Shown in pieces: positions 18,655-29,128 of a DNA stretch of 64,000 nt (within the stretch, counting starts at the first letter, position 1; each line of letters starts with the position of its first letter). The stretch comes from Chondrus crispus (lineage: Eukaryota; Rhodophyta; Florideophyceae; Gigartinales; Gigartinaceae). Below the pieces are notes generated by a model. The model was not told the DNA's origin. It did no database searches and saw only the letters and a list, made by a program, of their open reading frames with translations. A program made the position numbers and the translations under genes. The stretch covers positions 15,158-79,157 of the forward strand of contig NW_005179300.1 in the NCBI RefSeq assembly GCF_000350225.1. The letters are read 5' to 3'.

Positions 18655-21647
18655 GAGTACAACTGCTACCTCACAAGCGTCCGGTGAAGGTAAAAGCGCG
18701 GCGGTACCCAGCTAATCAGCGCGCCTTTCTAAACGCCTACGTAAAACAGCTCGTGGCCATGAAGTTTTTGCTGCCCAATCCGACGGCTGAGTGGCAAGCT
18801 GCGCCCATTCTGGTGCCAAAAGCAGGCTCTAAAGCTAAACTGCGCCTGGCGATTGACCTTCGCCCTGTCAATGCAGCCACCGTAAAGCAGTCGTGGCCGA
18901 TGCCGCACATTGACTCCGAAGTGCAAGACTTTGCTGACAGTCAGTGTTTTGCTGTTTTGGACTTCTGCTCAGGCTACTGGCAGCTCCCAGTCCATCCTGA
19001 CTCTTATGGCGCCTGTGGAATTGTCTGTCCAGATGGCGTCTACTCTTCTACGCGCGCGCTCCCTGGTTTGACAAACGCGACATGCTACTTCCAGTCTACA
19101 GTGGAGCCCCTGTTTCATGAGCTCCGCGCAAACATGAAAGCGTGGCTCGATGACTTTAATCTACACGCAGCCAGTGAAGAGCAGCTATTACAGCTCCTTG
19201 ACAAGTTTTTCACAATTTGTGGGGAGCGCAATTTGTTCCTTTCCGCTCGCAAGTGCCAGTTTTTCGCTCGCGAAATCAAGTGGTGCGGCCGCATTGTCAG
19301 CGGAGCGGGCTATCGCATGGATCCATCGCGCGTGGAGGCGCTCAAGGAGATGAGCACGCCCGATACCGCCGACGAGCTCTGTGAATTCGTGCATTGCTGT
19401 CGCTGGATGTCCGTAGCTATCCCCGGCTTCGTTCGACGTGTCGATCCGCTAGTTGACCTCCTCGAGTCCGCTTATGCAAAGTCCGGGCGAAGGACCAAGC
19501 GTTCCATCCGCGGCATGCCATTGCGCTCGCTGTCCTGGGACACAAAGCATGAAACCGTGTTCCGAGACCTACAGGACAACATTCGCAACGCCGTGCAGCT
19601 GTCATACCCGAGGGATGGGAAGGTCATATGTATTTTCACTGACGCCTCCCAGCTCTACTGGTCTGGCGTCGTCACCCAAACTGACCCATCGCAGCTCGCT
19701 CTACCTGTCGAAAAACAGGCTCATGAGCCGCTGGCATTCCTAGGTAGCGCGTTCAAGGATGCGCAGCTTAACTGGAGCACTTTCGAGCAGGAGGGATATG
19801 CAATATTCCAGACGTTCGACAAGGTCGATTACCTGTTTTTGAATGAACAGCCGGTACACGTGTTCACTGACCACCGCAATTTGTTGTTCGTGTTCGCGCC
19901 GTTAGCGATGGAGCCAGCATTGGGGCGCCACGTAGTTACCAAAGTCCAGAGATGGGCCCTGTTTTTGTCACGTTTCGACTACGTGATCGAGCACATAAAA
20001 GGCAGCAAGAATGTGTTCGCGGACATCCTCACCCGCTGGACAAAGGGTTACAGGAATGAGAATAAGTTGGCAACTACCCGCATATGTAGTTTGTTAACTA
20101 CAGCCGACCAAATCGTCCCGTCGCCGGGCGACATCGACTGGCCTAGCCTGGAAGTCATAGGTAGATCGCAGAGAGAAGCTGTGCACAAGCCAAGCCAGTT
20201 GTGCACTGGCGCCGACGGACTGCTACGTCTAAAAGGCCGAGTTTGGATATCAACGTCTGATATAGAACTCAAGCTCAAGCTGCTAATTTTATCGCACTGC
20301 GGCTCAATGGGACATCGAGGTCAGGATTCTACCGAAAGCGTCATCCGAGAAGATTTCACTTGGAGCAATTCGAGCAGTGATGTTACTTCATTCGTGAAGG
20401 GATGTCTCCATTGTATTACGACGCGCACAGGAGAGGTGGTCCCGCGACCCCTTGGTCACGCGCTACATGGCGATAGGCCCAACGAGGTGCTGCATGTGGA
20501 CTACCTCTATATGGGCGCCAGTGCCGGTCGATTGGAATACCTACTGGTTATTCGCGACGACTTGTCGTCGTATGTGTGGCTCTGGCCGACAGAGGCTGCT
20601 ACGGGCGACGCCGCTGCCGACGCTCTGTGTACTTGGATCGCCGTGTTCGGAAGTATGGAGTGGATGGTGTCCGATCAGGGTGCCCACTTCAAGAACCGGT
20701 TGATCAAGGAGCTTACGGAAGAGCTCATGGTCAAACACCACTTCACCACCGCTTACTCTCCCTGGGCCAATGGCTCTGTCGAACGCGTATGTCGCGAGGT
20801 ACTGCGCGCGTGCCGAGCTGTACTTCATGAGTTTCGATTAGCCCAGAAAGACTGGCCCGCGGTCACAGAATGCGTTCAAAGCGTGCTAAATCAGGCACCA
20901 CTCAAGCGCCTTGGTCTCAGAGACGAGACGACCCCAGGGGTCTATCGCACTCCACTACAGGTGTTTACCTCACATCGCCCTACGCGACCGCTGCTCGCTG
21001 CCCTCCCCGTGGAAAAGTACAAGCGCGTACCCACTCTAACTGAGACGCGGGCGAGACAGCTCATCGAGATAAATCGAACTCAGGATTCTCTAGACAGAAT
21101 GCATCGAGATGTGAAGGGTCTGGTTTCTAAGTCTCGCGCACGAGCAGTGGCGACACACAATGCCAAAACCAACGTGCACGCCGCTAATTTTGAGAAGGGA
21201 GACTTCGTACTTGTGCGGCGAGCACAGCGCAAGGGGCACAAGCTACAGTTCGTGTGGTGCGGCCCGAGGCGCGTAACCAAGGTTAAATCAGACTGGGTGT
21301 ACGAGGTAGTGGATCTGATCAATCGAAAACGCGCAACCGTTCATGCCCGACGTCTTGTTTTTTATCGAGCGGCTCTCGAGAACCAAGAAGTGGACCCTAT
21401 TCTACTTCGGTGTGCAGAACATTCCGAGACTACGTATCAGGATGTAAAGAAGACGTGCGACATTCGGAAGACCGCCGCTGGAATTGATGTCTTGGTGGAA
21501 TGGGAAGGTCTGCCCGATAAGGTCGATCAGACATGGGAACCGCTCGCGCAGGTTGCTGAAGACCTCCCCGGAATCCTCGAAGATTTTTTGCATAGCTCTG
21601 GTAAGCGCGAACTCAAAAACGAGGCGATTCAATTGTGCTCCTTCTAA
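18642..21647 (+). CDS. Element 1 ORF2: pol with RT, RNase H, integrase and chromodomain
   Basis: About 1000 residues. The coordinates start at a GTG inside the ORF1 overlap; the frame is open well upstream and it is probably made as a Gag-Pol fusion by -1 frameshifting. Reverse transcriptase: LAIDLRPVN near residue 67, LDFCSGYWQL near 106, catalytic WLDDF near 167. RNase H: FTDAS near 331. Integrase: an HHCC-type zinc finger (HCGSMGHRG...CLHC) near 552-590, then the catalytic D (HVDYLYMG), D (VSDQGAHF) and E (NGSVERV) near 617, 676 and 710. The C-terminus (about 945-985) is a chromodomain (VEWEGLP...TWEP...), which in related elements binds methylated histone H3 and guides insertion. Every key residue looks intact. 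Confidence 0.93.
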   Translation: MPPMRVQLLPHKRPVKVKARRYPANQRAFLNAYVKQLVAMKFLLPNPTAEWQAAPILVPKAGSKAKLRLAIDLRPVNAATVKQSWPMPHIDSEVQDFADSQCFAVLDFCSGYWQLPVHPDSYGACGIVCPDGVYSSTRALPGLTNATCYFQSTVEPLFHELRANMKAWLDDFNLHAASEEQLLQLLDKFFTICGERNLFLSARKCQFFAREIKWCGRIVSGAGYRMDPSRVEALKEMSTPDTADELCEFVHCCRWMSVAIPGFVRRVDPLVDLLESAYAKSGRRTKRSIRGMPLRSLSWDTKHETVFRDLQDNIRNAVQLSYPRDGKVICIFTDASQLYWSGVVTQTDPSQLALPVEKQAHEPLAFLGSAFKDAQLNWSTFEQEGYAIFQTFDKVDYLFLNEQPVHVFTDHRNLLFVFAPLAMEPALGRHVVTKVQRWALFLSRFDYVIEHIKGSKNVFADILTRWTKGYRNENKLATTRICSLLTTADQIVPSPGDIDWPSLEVIGRSQREAVHKPSQLCTGADGLLRLKGRVWISTSDIELKLKLLILSHCGSMGHRGQDSTESVIREDFTWSNSSSDVTSFVKGCLHCITTRTGEVVPRPLGHALHGDRPNEVLHVDYLYMGASAGRLEYLLVIRDDLSSYVWLWPTEAATGDAAADALCTWIAVFGSMEWMVSDQGAHFKNRLIKELTEELMVKHHFTTAYSPWANGSVERVCREVLRACRAVLHEFRLAQKDWPAVTECVQSVLNQAPLKRLGLRDETTPGVYRTPLQVFTSHRPTRPLLAALPVEKYKRVPTLTETRARQLIEINRTQDSLDRMHRDVKGLVSKSRARAVATHNAKTNVHAANFEKGDFVLVRRAQRKGHKLQFVWCGPRRVTKVKSDWVYEVVDLINRKRATVHARRLVFYRAALENQEVDPILLRCAEHSETTYQDVKKTCDIRKTAAGIDVLVEWEGLPDKVDQTWEPLAQVAEDLPGILEDFLHSSGKRELKNEAIQLCSF

Positions 21648-21685
21648 TGAAGCGCTTGCACCAAGCCTCGCCCTTCATGGGGCAC

Positions 21686-22091
21686 TGTAGCGATGCCCTA
21701 TTGATCCCAGAGCTACTTGGGACGTACGGCCGTTTCCTTATCACGGTGCACGAAACAAGAGGCGACCGCGTCTCTACTTTAGCGCCGACGGACAGACGTC
21801 CGCTGCGCGAGACGACCTTTCGGTTGCAATTAGAGTTGAACGGGCGTCCGCCGCTGGCGCCCGTTCGCATGCACCGCGCCGATGCACGAGACAGAGTCTG
21901 CCGCTGGAAGGCGGTGGAGAAAGGAACGGCGACGAGGGATAATAAAAGGCAGCGCCCTCCCGGGAATCAGTCCGGCCAGAGCGAACTCGCCACTACTCTT
22001 GTTTTTCTGGTTAGCGCACCAAACGCTAACCTAGACGACCTCCGTCGTCTCTGACGTATCCCCTGCAGCCAACGCCCCGCGATTTGCCACA
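21686..22091 (+). repeat. 3' LTR of element 1
   Basis: 406 bases, one difference from the 5' LTR (G21894 for A16604). TGAG follows at 22092-22095. Confidence 0.95.
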
Positions 22092-22103
22092 TGAGGTCCC
22101 TCG

Positions 22104-23491
22104 ATGTGCATGACCAAAACGGTCATGATAGATCAGCAACCGCCAGTATCCAACACAGTCCTCCCCAGCACTCCCTTTCCTTCGTCAGGGTTTCAAACTT
22201 CTTCTCTACCAATGAAGTTAAGTCCTGAAATCCACCGCCGAATTAAGCTCGTCCTATTGCGAATGCGGCGTAGAAGGATGTTTTTGATACTGCTCGCGGC
22301 TGCGGCAATTCTTCTCAATTCCAAAAAAGACAAGAAAACGCGGAAAGTACGCCTGGAATTGCGTTTGCGGGAACAACTGACGTTTGAAAATTTGACTCTG
22401 GTTTATGATGACGCTTTGTTCTGTAGGGCTTTCAGAATGCCAAGCCAAGCGTTTCATGAATTGCTTAGTAGCGTTAGGCAGTCTCTCCAGAAGAATATCG
22501 AAATGGGACGACGGGCAAAACGACCGACCATTCCACCGGATGTACGCCTTGCCGTGACGCTGAGGATGATGTCTGGCGCAAGTTATCTAGACTTAATGGG
22601 TACTTATCAGATGTCTAAGACATCAGTTTACAATGTGTTTCATTCTACGTGTACAGTATTGTCAGAAAGATTGCAGCTGCCCGGGTTGCCGTCCACAGTG
22701 TCTGGTTTACGTCACTCGGCAAAAACTTTCAAGATGTCTCGTAATCCCCCGTCTCCGCTTTCTGGTTGCGTTGGCGCTTTGGACGGTATAGCCATCAAAA
22801 TCAAGAAGCCCGCGTGGTGCCACACACCGAGCACTTTCTTTTGTAGAAAGCTGTATTATGCTTTACCTGTGCAGGCTGTAGTTGACGCTGACTATAGATT
22901 TTTATGCTGCTCGGCGCGTTGCGTAGGTTCAACTCATGACTCTGTGACCCACACTGTATCGGCACTTGGGCATTATCTAGAATCTGGCAAGTTGCATTTC
23001 GAGTGTTAGATAGCGGGGGATGAGGCATATGTTTGTACGGAGTCTCTGATTACGCCCTTTCCTGCAGCCAGTGCGACGGACGCGGAAGACGCATTTAATT
23101 ATATCATTCTTCCCTCCGAATGCATGTAGAGCAAGCTTTTGGGATGCTAGTCGGTAAGTGGAGGATCTTCAGCCAACTCAGTTTTTCGCTACACACTAAC
23201 GCGCGTTTAATTGTTCTTTCTATGAAGGTGCATAATTTTGTTCTCGATCGTGCAGATGTGGGGATTACGAGAAGTTTTACTGGGGAAGAATTGGCCGAAC
23301 TGGAGGGCGATGAGCAGGGTTGGTATCGCAGGATGAAGGATGACGCCGCAGAGATTGTGGCGAATACCAAGGAAGCGCGTCGTGAGCTGTCTAGAAAACA
23401 GAGGAGCATGGTTGACATTATAGAAAGAAGGGGCCTATCGAGACCACCGGTGATAGATGCAGAGGGCCTCCGAAAAAGAAGTCGAAAGTAG
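22104..23491 (+). pseudogene. Broken PIF/Harbinger (HARBI1-type) transposase
   Basis: The first open part (to 23009) has an N-terminal helical region, a helix-turn-helix-like SYLDLMGTYQMSKTSVYNVFH segment and the first catalytic Asp in GALDGIAIKI. A TAG at 23007 interrupts it; directly afterwards, in the same frame, comes the second Asp in IAGDEAYV. A one-base frame change near 23095-23120 is then needed to reach the third acidic residue in MHVEQAFGMLVGKW and the C-terminus (23120-23491). So the DDE triad is recognisable but split by one nonsense codon and one frameshift, and the copy is dead. Element 1 inserted just upstream. I could not define its terminal inverted repeats. Confidence 0.8.
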
Positions 23492-24719
23492 ATAGCCTGT
23501 GTTTTTACCTTGTCATCGTGGCCGAAACCAGCGTAGGTTGGCGGTGGGAACGCGCAAGTCCTATCAAGGCTCGGTCTCCTCGCTGGGCTTGCTAGCGCGT
23601 GTAGTCTAGGATGCAGGTCACTGCCACTACCTTAAAGAGCCGCCATGCCGCATGCATCGGACGACTGTGAAAAGCCGCGGTTTCGCGCCTCCTATTCTCG
23701 ACCTTTTGCTTGCGGAGGGGGGTCAAACCTCCGGCGCCCTTCGCAATCACCGTATCACCAACGCGCGCGGCCTTTTCTCGCATACATGAGCAGTTCGGGG
23801 CGGTCCAGGTCGCCTTGTCCTGGCTGTTTAAGCCTTCGGTGGGAAGGCCCGCGCCCGCTGAGCCACGATAGCAGTGGGGCGCCTTTGTCTGGCCAAGCAA
23901 TTGCTGGCAACAAGTCATCCAGCAACCATTGGTTGCTGGGGTTGGCAACCCCAGCTGGGCTTCGGTCACGCCTCACGCCCACACGCCTCACGCCCACACG
24001 TGTCCACATGTCGCACCCCGTGCGAGATTTCGTGGCGCGTTTATGTGCACAACTCGGCCCTCCCCCGCCTCGACGCCCACGTGAAATTTGCGACAGTCGT
24101 TTGCTAGCATTTTACACTCTGTTTAGGAAACGGAGCACCACCGGACGGCAGAAGGGTACCCAGAGTTCAGCTTTTTGAAATCAAATGCCTCCTTGGTTGT
24201 CTCTCGGCTGACCCCCGAGGAAAGGAATACTGAAGGTACCAAAAAACGCAGAGGTCGAAACTGTCTCCGTCGAGATCGCCTCCGCACACCCCCTCGTACC
24301 ATGCCTGTTTTGTTTCATCCGTTCTCCCAATATTGCGGAAAACTACTGTTATCGAAGGTTGTCCTGCCCTTCGGTTGGGTAGGGCAACGTCCATGACAGT
24401 ACAGCAGTTTTCAGGAAGTTTGCGAGAACTGGGCATGATCCTCAATCAATATCACTACAATATTACGACACATGTCCGAGCTTGCGCGTTGCATTTCGCG
24501 ACTTAAATTACTGTGTGTCGCGCTGGTGTCGCTGTGCACAGTCGCACTGTGCTGATATCGCAAGTTGTCCCCTGGCGGATATTGTGCCATAATTTGGTCA
24601 GCCGTGAGACAAGTGGGGTATCTTCCTGCTCTTTGTCCGTTGTCAAGGACATGTCACCCACTCCTCCCAACGCATTTCATGATTCTGGAAACAGATGCGT
24701 TATGAGGATTCTCTTTGTA
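23492..24719. other. Spacer with tandem and inverted repeats
   Basis: No supported gene. A 15-base tandem repeat (CGCCTCACGCCCACA, twice) lies at 23969-23998, and self-complementary CCAGCAACCATTGGTTGCTGG sits nearby at about 23919-23939. The open frame 23645-24178 has the composition of GC-rich spacer and no domain. The segment 24200-24420 is a dispersed repeat listed separately. Confidence 0.45.
24200..24420 (-). repeat. Dispersed repeat copy, inverted partner at 28600-28775
   Basis: Reverse-complemented, this segment matches 28600-28775 over most of its length. Both encode the same short peptide core (FRNIGR, DETKQAWYEGVCGGDLDG) in an open frame, minus strand here and plus strand there. 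Fragments of further similarity extend to 24597-24660. The family is not recognised. Confidence 0.7.
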
Positions 24720-25606
24720 CAGTGGCCCTTACGCATTAGTGCTGCTTTTGTTTGTGCCACCCTCCCAATAGTGCAGGCGCAGACGCACGAACACGAAGTG
24801 CCACGGGTCATACGGGTCCGGCTGTCACGCTACCGTCAGTATGTGTCATACATGTGAAAGCTGCTTTCCGTTCCCATCCTCCTCACGCCACCGAACATCG
24901 TTCACAGATCTTTAACTTGTGCTCGTTATGGCTCCGGTTACGGCTCCGGTTCCTGGAAAAAAAGCGACGCGCAAGCGCCTGACGATTTCGTAGAAGCTCG
25001 AAGTCGTAGATCTGCTCCACAATGGACACCGTACACCAGCAGCTAGGCGACAGTTCGGCATTGCAGAGCGCATTGTACGCAAAATCAAAGCAACTGCTCC
25101 AGCATTGCTCCGCGTAGCAAGCGAGACGCCCAAAGCACTTCAAATGAAGATTCGTCAGTCCGTAATTGTCCCCGATGTCGAACTGAACCTCCTCGAATTT
25201 CTCAACTGCGCCAAGGTGTGGTGGAAGCGTCTGTCAGTGACGCCATGGATGTTTTGGAGACGATTCAGGTGGTGCAGAATCCACCTGAAATGCAATCAAG
25301 TGATGAAGATGAGAGCGCAGAAAATGCGTTCGAGAGAGAAACTATACCTCATGTCGTCGGGATGGCGAAATTGTTTGGGGACCTGGAACTTTTGGCGACT
25401 GAGTGCCAAGTTCCAGAAGCTCTTTCGCATCTAAGGTCGACAAAGCGCGCATTTCTCACTGCGAACAGCAGAGAACCAATACCGAGCAGGCAGACGTTAT
25501 TACCGAGTGTATGGAGATAGATGTGACGACGTCACTTACTAATGCCGTCTCCCAATAGCGCATTTTTTTGGGTTTCGCACGGGGCGGCACTAATGCTTGG
25601 CCACTG
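24720..25606 (+). mobile_element. Pogo/Tigger-like element, dead and internally deleted (copy B)
   Basis: 887 bases flanked by TA (24718-24719, 25607-25608), with inverted ends CAGTGGCCCTTACGCATTAGTGC and GCACTAATGCTTGGCCACTG. From the ATG at 24928 a frame reads a CENP-B/pogo-type N-terminus: KRLTIS, an in-frame TAG at 24991, then KLEVVDLLHNG...AARRQFGIAERIVRKIKA, a helix-turn-helix. A separate frame (25218-25520) keeps an acidic transposase-tail peptide (LFGDLELLATECQVPEALSHLRS). The catalytic DDE core is missing. Copy A at 9126 is the same family, inverted and shorter. Confidence 0.75.
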
Positions 25607-26104
25607 TACCGAATAGTCCTTCCAAACTACGAAAGCTGCTCCTCTTCTCTATACAGTAGATCAAAATCACAGAGGTCGGTTGCGCCACATGTGCCAATGA
25701 GGACAGGATAAGGAAATCTCAAAAAGTCAATCTCATGTCGATTCCTTCAACGCGAGGATATAATCGTTCACAGTGCAGTATAAGCACAGCCTCCACGGGG
25801 CTTTTGCAGTCAAGCCGCTTGACTCAAGCGTTGGCATACCCTTGGTACTGTATGATTATGGAAGTCTAGCTTCCATACCCGCAAGGCAAGTAGCTTTCCT
25901 AAACGTGTGCCAGAGATCCTGCTCGGGAAAGCCGCTCACCTGCGTTTGGGTTTTGAGATCAAGATCTTAGTCTTGAACGAAAGCGTTACTTATATTTTTC
26001 CTCGTGTTTGCAGGTCGTGAAAGGCTTGCATTCATTCTATCGAGCATCAATACGCCATCCATTGTTTACCAACATTTTTCCGTCGTGAGCAACTGCCAGC
26101 AGCC
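25607..26104 (+). promoter_or_regulatory. Spacer and conserved upstream block of haloperoxidase-like copy 2
   Basis: The last 135 bases (from about 25968) match the region before copy 1, marking the left edge of the duplicated unit. The rest shows no gene or repeat that I can support. Confidence 0.45.
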
Positions 26105-27613
26105 ATGGTACTCCATGTTCTTGCATTCATTGTCTTATTGTTCTCCCATTGTGTGAACGCACAGGCTCCAGAAGAACCAACTCTTCTTCAAAACCTAACT
26201 ATCGATTTCACCCCTCCGAACGAACTTGCAAATCTTCTCTTTCCAACAGATGTTATCCTCGCGGAGACTCCCATCGCAATTCGCACCGTGTTGGTTTTCA
26301 CAATACAAGGTTACGAAGTCATTGCGGCATGTGATTCGAAAGCCCTAGGATTCCTGGGCAAGCGCAATGCAATTCCACCACATCTATGCGCGCCTCTACC
26401 TGCTGCCAAGATTTCCGCTTTCCTCCTGAATCGTTTGTACCGCTCTCAATTTCCCCTTGAAGGACGCAATCTTGAAGCTTTCCTCATCCGGCAAGGGCTT
26501 GATCCCACATCTGACTCTACCGATCCGACCACGGAAATTGGAATCGCAAACGCAATGGCCATGGACTTGGTGGCCTACCTCGAGACCGATGGTTGGAATT
26601 CCTTGGGCGATCTCTCCAGAGACCACTTCCGCCAGCAGTACTCGGACTACACCGGATTCAAGCCTCAAAACCACGCTGAGCTTGACGTCTCTCGACTTCG
26701 TCGCCCGCTCCGCTGGCAACCTCTCAAACAGGAGGCTGACCGTCGCGGTCGCTTCACAAGTCAAGTTCATGTTGCGCCCCACATTGGCAGAGCCAAACCT
26801 CTTGTTCTTTCCAGGGAAGAATTCTTGAGCCGCAAATCGGAGTCTCCGTACGCGTCCGCTGACCGCAAAAAGACCATCGGTGCCAAAGACAAGCGAACAA
26901 TGCGACGCCTCCTTAGGGAAGTTCTGAAGCTCAATCGTGACCTCACGAAAGAGCAAATCGCTCAGGCGCACTGGTGGGATAACAAATTCTTGTCTCTAGG
27001 GAGTTTCATCGCGTTCTACCAAGGTGTTTACGGATTTAGCCTTGTCGACTTCATAGTCATAGCTCTCGGAGAGGTTATGGCGCAGCACGACTCAGTGATG
27101 CTGGCATGGAAGGAAAAGCTTCGTCACGACTTGGTGCGGCCTCCGACCATGCTTCGACGATTGTTCGAAGGCAAAAAGATAAGAGCGTTCAAGAGCTTGG
27201 ACGAGGGAGTGGGCCTCGTGAGGGCTGAAGAATGGGAACCCATCGTGCCAATTCAACCACACTCTGAGTACCCCTCCGCAAGCGCTCTCATCTGCCAAGC
27301 AACTATGGATCATTTGCATGCTGCTCTCACGAATTTCATCAAAGTGAATGGGACTATCGCTGCATATGAAACGGATATTTTCCCTTTCGGAAGATCCCCC
27401 CTCACCGAGAATGTTAAGGTGAAGTATGAAACGCTGCAAGCAGCAGCGTTGAATTGTGGAAAGTCGAGGTTGTATGCAGGTGTTCACTTTTCTCCCTCTG
27501 TGGACGCTGGCTTCGAGTTGGGAAAAGGTATTGGAGCAGTGGCACAAAAGCACGCTCAAGATCTCTGGGAAGGGCGTATCCCTGATAATTGTGAAAGATG
27601 CTCTGACGCCTAA
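26105..27613 (+). CDS. Secreted vanadium-haloperoxidase-like (PAP2-fold) protein, copy 2
   Basis: A single exon of 502 residues with the same signal peptide, length and motifs as copy 1: KLRHDLVRP, EYPSASA (again lacking the catalytic histidine) and SRLYAGVHF. Most of the protein is identical to copy 1, but two short stretches differ strongly: residues about 32-70 (TIDFTPPNE...TDVILAE versus TVLGAGSGPPNE...SNIIGIE) and the segment after VYGFS (LVDFIVIAL versus DTKLVVIGL). Sequence around the gene is conserved from about 25968 to 27687, so the whole unit was duplicated in direct orientation, and the mobile elements between the copies came before or after that event. Function is as uncertain as for copy 1. 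Confidence 0.78.
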   Translation: MVLHVLAFIVLLFSHCVNAQAPEEPTLLQNLTIDFTPPNELANLLFPTDVILAETPIAIRTVLVFTIQGYEVIAACDSKALGFLGKRNAIPPHLCAPLPAAKISAFLLNRLYRSQFPLEGRNLEAFLIRQGLDPTSDSTDPTTEIGIANAMAMDLVAYLETDGWNSLGDLSRDHFRQQYSDYTGFKPQNHAELDVSRLRRPLRWQPLKQEADRRGRFTSQVHVAPHIGRAKPLVLSREEFLSRKSESPYASADRKKTIGAKDKRTMRRLLREVLKLNRDLTKEQIAQAHWWDNKFLSLGSFIAFYQGVYGFSLVDFIVIALGEVMAQHDSVMLAWKEKLRHDLVRPPTMLRRLFEGKKIRAFKSLDEGVGLVRAEEWEPIVPIQPHSEYPSASALICQATMDHLHAALTNFIKVNGTIAAYETDIFPFGRSPLTENVKVKYETLQAAALNCGKSRLYAGVHFSPSVDAGFELGKGIGAVAQKHAQDLWEGRIPDNCERCSDA

Positions 27614-28420
27614 ATGAACGTGTCAGAAGATCGATTCATACAGAACCCTTTACTATATGAGAGAAGTGCCATAGAATTCTTTCCTCGCTGAGTGTCTTTC
27701 GTCGCCCTGTCTGGTGTCTAGGTGACATTTGAACTCATATGACCCGTAGTAGGCTACCGTTCATCTTTATTTTCTGGACATGTGCTTACTCGATAAGAAG
27801 AAGAAAGATACCTTCTCCACCGTTCCTTACTTCTGCGTTGCGGGCGGATGTATTTTATTGAAAACTGCATGTCGTCTCCGGTCGTTTTCAGAAATATCAC
27901 AAGACGCATTTTTAACACCCTTTGACATGTTATGCTCTACTTCACTTAATAAGTTCAGGTGCAACATGTAGATATAGTAGTAGGGACACTGAATCCATTC
28001 CATAAAGGCCATGCTATGCTGTGGCACTGTAGGAGTCATTAAGAAGTTTGGCTCTGTTGAGCGAAAATAAATGAGTCTTAAGGAAAGAAACTGCTCTTCT
28101 GTGCAACTGTGTCGAGAGGTTTGCCCTGCATAGAATTGTAGTTGCTCTGGTAAAACATTTGTTCTCTTATCCCAAGTATGTATACCGTGGGCTGATCTGC
28201 ACGGCGAGCGTCCAAAAAAAGCTCTTTGTGCGATTCAAGTCGATGCGTACGGTAGCTACAAGTGCGGTATGCATTGTGGCTCATTATGGATGCCGCATCT
28301 TTCTTAACACGCATACAAGGGTCCCTCTCACGACGTATGCATGGTCTGTGATGGCACATTTCCTGTGATGGCACAAGGTTAAATTCCATCTCCCTGTAGC
28401 ACTACTGGGTGCCGTGTCGG

Positions 28421-28469
28421 TAATTTTTTTTTCTTGAGTCGGCACTGCCGACTCAAGAAAAAAAAATTA
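28421..28469. repeat. Perfect 24-base inverted repeat with one-base loop
   Basis: The arms read TAATTTTTTTTTCTTGAGTC plus GGCA, and the exact complement, around a single C at 28445. Nothing separates the arms, so as DNA it is an almost perfect 49-base palindrome. Confidence 0.9.
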
Positions 28470-28599
28470 AGGTCATGGCCCCACCTAATTGGTTGCGAGA
28501 ATTACTCTTCTGATCAAGCAGATATCCACCAGCTGTAAACTTTGCAGTACCCTTGGGTACAGTACCAGTTGAACAAGTCCGTTGTCAAGAACTTGTCTC

Positions 28600-28775
28600 A
28601 CGGCTGCCCTAGGGCACCTGTGATAACAGCAGTTTTTCGTAATATTGGGAGAATGGATGAAACGAAACAAGCATGGTACGAGGGGGTGTGCGGAGGCGAT
28701 CTCGACGGAGACAGTTTCGACCTCTGCGTTTTTTATATAATTGGGTATACTTTCCTTGGGGGGTCAGCCTAGAGA
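28600..28775 (+). repeat. Dispersed repeat copy, inverted partner at 24200-24420
   Basis: Matches the reverse complement of 24200-24420, including the frame that reads DETKQAWYEGVCGGDLDG. The flanks then diverge. The element type is unknown. Confidence 0.7.
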
Positions 28776-29128
28776 CAAGTGTGACAACGCATACATGTCA
28801 CCCACTCTGCACACTCACCCAACTGCTACTTTTCCGAAATTAGCCTAAAGGGGGGGTGCTGGAGACGTCGGACAAAAACCTCAATATTAAAAGGAAAAAG
28901 TACTTGTAATTGTCAAGCAATCACCATTTTTTATGTTTTGCGACGGGGACACTCTCAGCCTGTCGTCCACTGGGACTTGGCGAAAACAACCACGGACACA
29001 GAAGAGGAGTGAGATTGAAGCGAGCGGACACTTTTGCACCTCAACCGAGCACTAAGATCAGACATCCAAGCAAATAAATAAAAAATAGAAAAGTCCGCCT
29101 ATTTTGTATTTTTGGGTTGTTGCACACT

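Larger units (their letters stand above)
16396..22091 (+). mobile_element. Ty3/gypsy chromodomain LTR retrotransposon (element 1)
   Basis: The element is 5696 bases long, with 406-base LTRs that start TG and end CA and differ at one position only (A16604 versus G21894). TGAG flanks it on both sides (16392-16395, 22092-22095). ORF1 holds a gag-like region, a zinc knuckle and a protease-like motif; ORF2 holds reverse transcriptase, RNase H, integrase and a C-terminal chromodomain, in that order, which is the chromovirus type of Ty3/gypsy. The ORFs overlap in the -1 frame. The near-identity of the LTRs and the intact reading frames indicate a very recent insertion, between the two haloperoxidase-like copies and just before a dead Harbinger transposase. 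Confidence 0.93.
27614..29128. other. Spacer before the second retrotransposon
   Basis: The first 75 bases are the end of the duplicated haloperoxidase unit. No gene is supported. It contains the 24-base hairpin at 28421-28469, the dispersed repeat at 28600-28775 and a GCAGTACCCTT word at 28544-28554. Confidence 0.45.

Noticed and set aside
23645..24178. 177-codon frame after the broken transposase
   Set aside because: Arg/Pro/Ser-rich reading of GC-rich repeat DNA; passes through tandem repeats and shows no domain.
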